NCBI RefSeq assembly: GCF_031877795.1
Contig: NC_133942.1
Location: 4,278,001 to 4,342,000 of the forward strand
Source of the DNA: Strix aluco
Taxonomy: Eukaryota; Chordata; Aves; Strigiformes; Strigidae
Reading direction: 5' to 3'
DNA length: 64,000 nucleotides
Positions within the stretch are counted from its first letter, which is position 1, and every line of letters starts with the position of its first letter. This document shows, piece by piece, positions 56,501 to 64,000 of this stretch. The notes beneath the pieces were generated by a model. The model saw only the letters and a list, made by a program, of their open reading frames with translations. It did no database searches and was not told where the DNA came from. A program made the position numbers and the translations under genes.

Positions 56501-59500
56501 AAAAAATCAAGTGAACTTTGAAGGCTTGGTCTTGTCAGGAAGCTCTTTAGCCTTAAAGGCACCTTGGAGTCAACTGTACCTTCAGCAGCCACCTTATACA
56601 CTGGGGCACCTTGGGTTTCAGCTCTTGCTGAAGATGCTCTTGGACTTTGCTGCTCTAGGATACCCCTGACTTAGGTCAGGAGCATTGTTTTCTGGTGGAC
56701 CTGACCTCTACTTACTAGCTGGTGACACACAATCATTGACTTGAGAGTCAAGAAACCAAACAGTCAGGTTCACACCAGTGCAGCTGGTGAGCCATCACAT
56801 GATCAACTTCACAAGGTCACACGTGATCTCTCTTTTGTCTAGCCAGCAGCCCTTGGCTGCTGAGCAGCACATCAAAAGAGGCTTTTTTGGAAAGTTGTAG
56901 CTGGGGGCAGAAGCTGTATGAATAAGCTATTCACTAGCACGGAAACCAGCTTGCACATGGCGGCTGCCTGACTCGTCTTCATGTGAACATCACAAGACAC
57001 AACGGATGTGTCTGCATAGACATCAACCTACTTGAGTTTGTACCCAAACCAATATGCACCAGCATTGCTCTATCTTAGGCTGCTCCATCGTCTGCAACAT
57101 CCAGCCGGGCTCTGCTAATAAATATGAATAAGCAGTCCCTAAATTTTGTTACTTGTGGCAATCCTGACCCAGAAAAGCCACAAGCCAAAGGGCTGGTCCC
57201 AAACCTGCAATACAGAATACAGATGGAAACACTGTACATGTTGTGAGTACACACAGATGTAGGGTATCACTGAGCACACGACTTCATGGGTAGCATTTTC
57301 TAGAAAGCAGAACTCAGCTGCACAAGGGGTGAAAGTGCTGACCACCAGTTAGAGCTAGTGATGGAGAGCAGAGAAGAGAGATACAGGAGAGACGAGAGAC
57401 AGTTGGCACCTACTACTACTCGCATGCGGTGAGAGCTGTTAAACCAGGTGAGCAGAGTCCTGAGAAGCACTTCTAAAGAGTGGAATGAGCCAGGTCCCTC
57501 CCAAGGATGGAGCTTGCCAAGCACCAGCTCAGTACCATCCGGTAGCATCCCAGTAGGAAAGATTTCTATGGCTGAAATACCCCTAACACTTTGTAAAGAA
57601 GGTAGCCTCCAGGAACACAGCATGGCATGCCGGGTATGGTGCAGCCCCTCAGCCAGGGCTTTTGCCAGGCTATGTAAAAATACTACATTTTACTACATAA
57701 AATTCTCCCTTTCCTGATCTACAAGGAGGGAGATGCGTGAAGATGCAGCCAAGCGATCTCAGTTCATAGAGCCGTATCTTTCAATCAGGATTCAAGTATT
57801 CCTGGCTCAAAACCCTTGGAAATTTATCAAGATCAACCTTAAAAATTAATGGAATTTGTAAATCTCTACCCTAGCGTCCAGTGAGGAAATTATCCTGGGA
57901 AAAATTTATCCTTTATAGTATAAGCTGCTAACAGATAAGTCACGAAAAGCCCTCCTTGGCCATCTGTCTTTCTTGGAAAAGCAGATTTTAGGATTGCATG
58001 AAGCATTTGCTGGACCCACAGCAACACTATAGCACAAAATAAATCACTGACTTCAGCTTTCATGCTTTTCTTTGGTTTTATACTCAGCTCCACATCCAGG
58101 ACCGTAGCTGGAGGAGACGAGCAAGGCAGATTTACTCAACGCTCTACCTGAACTCTTACACAGGAGACGATTCCTGGTGTTTATTCACACTTCGACAGGA
58201 ACAGCTCCATCACCTCAAGAAAAAAATATGATTGGGTGGGAAGCTGTTGGCCTTTTCCCTCCTGAAATCTCTCAGTTTGTGATTTTTCTGAAAGCAGCTT
58301 ATCCGGGAAGGAGATTAAGCCTGAGATGCAAATGCTCTGCAGCACAGGCTCACATAGCACGGTGCTGCAGCCAAGGGACACCAGTTACTGTGCTTGAGAG
58401 AGCCACCGAGGTCATTATTTTTTTTTAAAAAACCCACTATTTCACTCTCACTATATTTTTATTGCCCAATTTACATGCTTTTGCTTTCTCTGCCATCTGC
58501 CAGCATTGCTCTGATAATTGAGGAGTGAATAATCATCGGATGCTGTGGCTAAGAATACAAAATCAAAAGTAATAGGAGGTGCAAGATTTATACCATTTTC
58601 TTTGTTGTCTGTTGCTTTTTGAACAATATTTGCTTTGATCTTTTCTATGGATGTGTGTAGATAATTTTTAGAGCAAAAGGGTCCTAGGGGGACTTTGCTA
58701 TTTGGATTAAAAACCAAAAAAAAAAAAGTTAGCTGTGCCATACAAGTTGCAGTGCTCCAGGAAAGCTATGGAAACTGTAGTTGATATCGAATCAAGCCAG
58801 AAAACATCCCTCTGGCCAAGAAATACAAATGATTTCCCCATTTCGCATCCGTTTCTGCTGTGTTCGCTGAATTTACCCATCTACAGCATCCTTGGAAGTG
58901 GGAGAAGCAGCGGTGGGGGGATCAGTGCAGCTAAGGTTAGCAAAGAAAGGCTCCCGCAGCTCCGCTCGCTCCCTTGTTTCATTTCCCCCACCACATTGGA
59001 AAAAATTACCATTTCGGAGTCACTGTAACAGGCCTGCCCCAGCCGGGCTGCAGGCACTGCCTCGGGATGAGGAGGTTGGTCAGAGGAGAGAAGGAACTCA
59101 AAATTGCCATCGTAATCATCTTCCTCCGTATCCCCCTCCCCATCAGCAAAAGTACCTCTAGTCAAGAAATCGGATCGCGTCCGCGCCATGCGGGCTTTCT
59201 TTTTATGGGTCGGTCTGGGAACCTGCTTGACCAAATGATAAAACAAAACAAAACAAAAAGTTTTTTAAAATAAAAAGGAGATTCTACCGATGTTTGGCAT
59301 CATAGTGTAGCTCAAGTACAGCCTTAAGATATCTCTGAGTGATGTTGCACCCCATGGAGGGGACACAATATTATATCTAGTACAAAAAAAAAAAGACCGG
59401 GAAAAACAAAAACCAAGACAGCAGGGTGAAAATGGACAATCATGGATGTTACTCAAAGGTACGTTAAACCAAAGCAAGACAAGACTGTGTTGGACAGTGT

Positions 59501-62500
59501 TTGCCATCAGGACCACAAGATCCTTTTTATCCAGAGCTGCTATGAATTAATGTTACAGGGGCTTTTTATTTTTAAGAGAAAGTGTGAAGGCTGCCGTACC
59601 GTGATATCCCCCTTCCCTATGTCTAGCAGCCCTTGTACTTTACAGTTCACTACTTTGAAGCTTTTGAGGGAAAACTGGCAGAATAAGGGGTTTTCCCCCT
59701 CCCTTGTTCAATTAAAAGAGAAAATAAGCAAGCCACAACTTACCTCTCCTCTGCCAGACCCTGGCATCTTAAATGGCTTCCTAGCTAGTTCACCCTTGGA
59801 AAGGCATTGATGATTTGCTTCTCTGCTGAAACACAACAGAACACGGATGTCTCATCTTCTCCCAAAAGCCTTCACACCCTGCCAGCCCGGCTCGCAGGAG
59901 CATACAAGTGCACAGCCCAAGCAATCAAGACCAAATTGCAAGTTTGAGTTCATGGGATTTCAGAATCACTTTGGAGTCTTCAGGATTTGAGTTAATAACA
60001 AAGGACAAGAAGGTACAAAGTTGTGCTTGCCAACTCCACCTGTCACAGTGGTTGTGGATGGTACCTTTTCACTTCTGGATTCTCAAATGTGATTGTTCTA
60101 TTGCAGAATGAAAAGTAAAATACAGGAATTTCTATTGTTTTTTTTCCCTGTTGCTTGTTCTGTGCATGAATCAGGAAAAGGAAAGAAATTTTTTTGGGGG
60201 GGGGGGGGGGGGAAGACTATTCGCAAATATCCACTTCCAAACCAATTCTCCAGGACCTCTTGCAGATTTTCACACGAACTGATTCAGAAGTGAAGTATCC
60301 TCACTTCGCATCTAACATAGCATTAAAAAATACACCCACTTAAGTTGCTTTTTGCTCAGCTCACTCTTTCTACCATCACTTCCAAATAAAACCCTCACCG
60401 TACCCACGCGTGAGGGGTGCCGCTGGCTCTATCAGAGGGTCAAAGGGCTGGTTTTTTATTGATTTCTCCTTTTCCCCATCACTTGTGTCTGGACTTAGTT
60501 AAAGAACCTGCACAAATTAAACAGGAATCTCCTGTCACAGCAGCACCTAAACCACAAGACTACTACACTTGGAGGTACCTTGAGTTATCAACAGCAAACA
60601 TTCACTCATAGTTTTTGTCTTGGAAAGGGTGCAGCAGGATTTGGGAGGGGTTTATGACCTTTTTGAGCTAAATGGCCAAAACCTCTGCGAAATTAAGCAA
60701 GGCAGCTTAAGTGACACAATAGAGTGGGAGCGAGTGTTGTCCCAAGATGCAGTCTCTAGGCCCTGTGCTGGAGCAGCCCATCATTTAAGCAATGCAGCAG
60801 AGCTGAACAACTGCTAAGCCCGTTACACGTGTAATTATACATGTAAGGGATACGCTGTCAAAAGTGCGTTTGCATCCCAAACTCTCTCAGGACAGCAGCT
60901 GTTTTTTCATCTGCAGTGGTAAGACTGTCCGAATGGCTTTGCTGGCTGTGTTAATTATATAGTAAACAAGAAAAATCCTGAAATTTTCTGCCCTATCTAG
61001 TCATTTCTACTCTGACCACCCAAAAATCCCAAGAATTTTTTCTTCATCCTTTACCTTGAGAAATAAACTCCTATCACCGTCCATCTAGGGTAAATGAAAG
61101 CAGTGTTGACCCTCTTTTTATTAACTCCCTTCACCTGCTGATGTCCATTATTATCTCCCATGGCTTACATAATGCCCATCACATAAGAGACCAAGAAATC
61201 TTATTTCCAGTTCTTTTTCCTTTCCCTCTGATCTCTGCCTGCTCATTGTTAGACCAAGAAACTCGTCTTTGGTTCACTAGGGGTTTTGTACAGTCTTGGG
61301 AAACAACATGCTGGACCACTTGTATAAAGCCTACGGAGCATTTGTAAAACACCTACAGAGAAAGCACACCCTCTTTTTACTCACTGGAGGCCGAAGGGAT
61401 TGTCTTTCGGTGTGAAGAACATAGCGCTTGTCCTCGTCTCCTCAGTGGCCTGGTTGGACATTCGGGGTTGTCGGAGACGCTCTGTCCTTGAGAAGTGGCT
61501 GCCTGGGAGGTCCCTGGGGTCCAGAGCTGGTCTGGAATGGCACCGGGATTCCAGCACCGATCCCAATTGACCTTCTCTTCGCTCCATGAACATGCTGACA
61601 GGTCTGTCTTTGGGGGCACTGTGGGCTGGAGAGCTTCCCCTGGTCCCAACGGTGAGACCTTTAATGTCAACCGATGAGGTTGGAGTCACACCTGTGGTGG
61701 GGCCATGCTCCCCTCTGCTCTGGGGGTGCAGGATGAGGACTGACTGAGGCCGGCTGTCTGCTTTTTTGGTTGGTTTGAGGGAGGGGTCCTTCATTCTGCT
61801 CTGCTCAGCCCTCTGCAAAGCCTCCACCTTCCCCTGCTGCTCGAAGGCTTTGCGTTGTCTCTCCAGAATTTCCTTCTGCTGACGGATCTGCTCCATCATC
61901 TCCCTCTCATTCTGCAGCTGAAGCTGCTTTTGCCGTTCCTCCTTCTCCACGTTGAGCTTTTCCAGTCTCTTGATGACCGAGTCTGGAGAATGGGCCTGTG
62001 TCGCAGTCACCGTCCCACGCTCCTCTCTCTTGGTAGAGGACTTCTCTTCCTCCACTCCCAAGGCTCTGCCCTGGTCTGGCTCAGAGTCCTTCCTGACCTC
62101 AGAGAACGTAACTGTCCTCTCCTCTCTTTCCACTGCTTTGTTCTTCAGGTTATTCTCCACCAGCTTCACCTTCATGTTGTCTTGTGGTGGAATGTAGAAA
62201 GTAGGTAGGTTGCTGGAAAGGAAGCTTTCTCTTGGATGTGCCTCATATATAACATTCTGGGGGTCACAGATCACATGCTCCTTCATGGTGAGGTTATCAG
62301 GCAGCTCCGAGTCTGAAGGCATCCTTCTGCAAGCAGGTAAATTGCTGTTCACATCTGCCGCACAGAAAGACTTCTCCCGCACATGAGCCTGGGGACTGCT
62401 AGGCAAAGAGTCAGTGGAAAATGACTGTGCATCTTGCTCATCTAAAACTAAGGAAACAAGTTTATTACTTGGGGTATCTTCACAGCTTAACATCTCAAAG

Positions 62501-64000
62501 CTCCCTTGAGAGCTTTCACTCTCTGGGGTTCCCTGAGGGGAATGAAGTGCCTCAGATACAAGCTCAGTGGACCACCGCCGCTCTTCTGAAGGTGACAGTC
62601 CGCCCGTGGACCGGACCTTGAGCAGCTCCAAGCTAAATTTTGCCTGTTCCAGTTCACGCATCCTCCGGCTTTCTCTTTTTGCACGAACCACTTTTTTCTG
62701 GTTGAGATCCTCCAGCGACTTGGGTCTCTCTCTCACAGCGACCTCCTCTTCGGTGTCCATCCCGCTCTGGCTACTGGCTCTCTCATGCTTTTTGTACAAC
62801 AAATTTGCAGAAGCATCCACTGGGTCCATGTGATTCACCCGATTATTTTCCATCAGCAATTTATGTTCTTCTATAGCTCTCACTCGCTCTTCAAATGAGC
62901 TGTCCTCCCACTTCGATGGGTCGGAGCCCTTAATTTCCAAAGCATCATCTGCCTCCAGTCCATTCTCTTTTCTAACTGACAGGCCGTTCTCCAGCTGCAT
63001 CTCTTTTAATCGCTGCTCTTTCAAAGCTCTAAACCTGCAAGAAAGCAGAAAACAAGCATATTGCACTCCCGTGCCCACTTATGTCCCTTCAAGGCACCTC
63101 ACCACTGTTGGCACCTCAAGCAACCCTCCTTGCACATCTGGTGCGAGGCAATGCGAGTGCACATTCAGTTTTCAACCTTCCCCTCTTAGCCCATCTCTCC
63201 CACTCAAGGACTGCCCCCATGCACCTGATGCACTCCTCTCGTGCTGATGGCAGCAGCTCCAGCCTCCATCCCTGGTCTAGCTCGTTTGTAAGCTGACGGA
63301 GCCAGAAGAGCTTAACCCATTGCACCCCCTTGGCTTCTGCATCTTCACCATGCTGCCTGGGCTGCCTCTGGTACAGGTAGCAGGGACTCGCACCCCATGC
63401 CAAGAGTTCTTTGCAGCTCCCAAGTCTTCCACCCTATGTCAGGGTGCTCCACACCTTGCAGGCATGGAGATTCACCTCTGTGCATTCACCTCTGGAGAAT
63501 GAACCAAGACCTGCCCTGTGGCCAGCAAGCCAAGGCATGGCTGGAAACCCTCTCCCCTTTGCAGCAGCTGGCTCCAGTATCTCCTGTCCCTGCAAGACAG
63601 TGCAGCAACCAGATCGGTGAGGCAATCTGAGTTAAAAATAGGCTACTTAAACTGGTTGCTGCCAAGGGGAAAAAAAACCCTTGCAAGTATTTATGGCTTC
63701 AGCTTTCCACTGCCTACGTGCTCCAACCTGAAATAGGCTCAGCTTATTCTAAGAGTAGAACACGCAGCTAAATAAACTCCTCTGTTAGAAAGCATGGACA
63801 AACGAAGGATCAGGGCAGGTCGGGACAGGGTCATGGATCCTACGAAGGGACACCACCCTCTGTAAGTCACCGCAGTCCGAGCAGTGCTCAAAAGCACATC
63901 AACCACCTCCCTCCCCAGTGAGCACGATCAGAAAACATTTTCTTTTTTTTAACCGAGGCAAATGGGATTACCTTTGTCGTGCTAAGTATCCTCTGCATGC
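38597..64000 (-). CDS. MYO9A: Unconventional myosin-IXa, C-terminal 1,485 residues (5' part off window)
   Basis: Single-headed myosin whose tail is a RhoGAP that inactivates RhoA. Exons, 5' to 3': 64000-63972 (partial; IQ motif ending CRGYLARQR), 63034-61385, 59822-59744, 59222-59010, 54147-54035, 53615-53458, 52868-52645, 52212-52096, 51419-51231, 49562-49451, 48614-48553, 46225-46033, 45469-45341, 44991-44886, 44409-44278, 43171-43048, 40016-39814, 39619-39477, 39078-38597; phase is kept throughout. The 1,650-nt exon encodes a charged, partly coiled-coil tail. A C1 domain ([20 protein letters not shown], then the KYACHKKCC cysteines) spans 49,562-48,553. The RhoGAP domain spans about 46,180-43,050, with arginine-finger context GIYRKSG. 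A coiled coil ([20 protein letters not shown]) precedes the C-terminus, which ends NEFMV. Convergent with NR2E3, as in mammals. Confidence 0.97.
39395..39453 (+). mobile_element. CR1 3'-end fragment in a MYO9A intron
   Basis: GGTTGGACTAGATGATCTTT, then CCTTCCAACCCAAACCATTC and TATGATAA, is the terminal part of a CR1 LINE. About 60 bases, antisense to MYO9A. Confidence 0.85.
45545..45602 (+). mobile_element. CR1 3'-end fragment in a MYO9A intron
   Basis: GGTTGGACTAGATGACCTTT followed by CCTTTCCAACCTAAACCATT and CTATGATAA. Same short CR1 tail, just upstream (in MYO9A sense) of a RhoGAP exon. Confidence 0.85.
47058..47128 (+). mobile_element. CR1 3'-end fragment with ATTCTGTG repeats
   Basis: TGGTTGGACTGGACGATCTT, CAAGGTCTTTTCCAACCTAG, then three ATTCTGTG-like repeats. 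Severely 5'-truncated CR1 in the MYO9A intron between 46,225 and 48,553. Confidence 0.9.
54148..59009 (-). other. MYO9A: Large MYO9A intron, no further features
   Basis: At 4.9 kb this is the largest MYO9A intron here. I see no exon with conserved MYO9A reading frame, no RNA gene and no recognisable transposon. The flanking exons join in phase without anything between them, but phase alone cannot exclude a cassette exon whose length is a multiple of three. Confidence 0.5.
60191..60212. repeat. Poly-G run
   Basis: A run of about twenty G (after TTTTTT) in a MYO9A intron. It is a simple homopolymer and its exact length may be affected by sequencing. Confidence 0.7.

Overview
The window is vertebrate nuclear DNA, almost certainly from a bird. 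It holds CR1 LINE 3' ends with the ATTCTGTG terminal repeat, compact GC-rich genes packed with minisatellites (typical of avian microchromosomes), and single-copy genes that splice cleanly into vertebrate orthologues. There are no prokaryotic features. Gene models were built by reading GT/AG junctions and checking codon phase across every exon.

Layout. 1-1,830: CpG island with perfect CACGTG and NRF1 palindromes, no assigned gene. 1,832-14,261 (minus): complete AP3B2 (AP-3 adaptor beta-2 subunit), 27 coding exons, 1,103 codons in frame. 14,560-15,790: AT-rich tract carrying a CR1 copy. 15,850-19,210 and 21,250-26,110 (minus): two copies of a segmental duplication carrying LRAT/PLAAT-like NlpC/P60-superfamily genes. 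Copy 2 has gene A and gene B; copy 1 has a broken gene A and an almost identical gene B. Between them sit an inverted, internally deleted fragment of AP3B2 (19,213-20,610) and a probable solitary LTR fossil. 26,110-30,380: gene-free, with minisatellites and clustered homeodomain/CRX-type motifs. 30,381-34,338 (plus): complete NR2E3 (photoreceptor nuclear receptor), 8 exons, 406 aa. 34,339-38,596: AT-rich convergent 3' ends of NR2E3 and MYO9A. 38,597-64,000 (minus): 3' part of MYO9A (unconventional myosin IXa), 19 exons, 1,485 codons to the stop, from the last IQ motif through the C1 and RhoGAP domains; the motor domain lies beyond the right edge.

The genes do not form a pathway: AP3B2 acts in neuronal vesicle sorting, NR2E3 in rod photoreceptor identity, MYO9A in Rho inactivation. 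NR2E3 and MYO9A are neighbours in mammals too; AP3B2 beside them is not the human order. The most novel part is the LRAT-domain cluster: microexon-encoded N-termini, a stop codon embedded in the AATAAA signal, very recent duplication, and an inverted piece of the neighbouring AP3B2 gene inserted between the copies.
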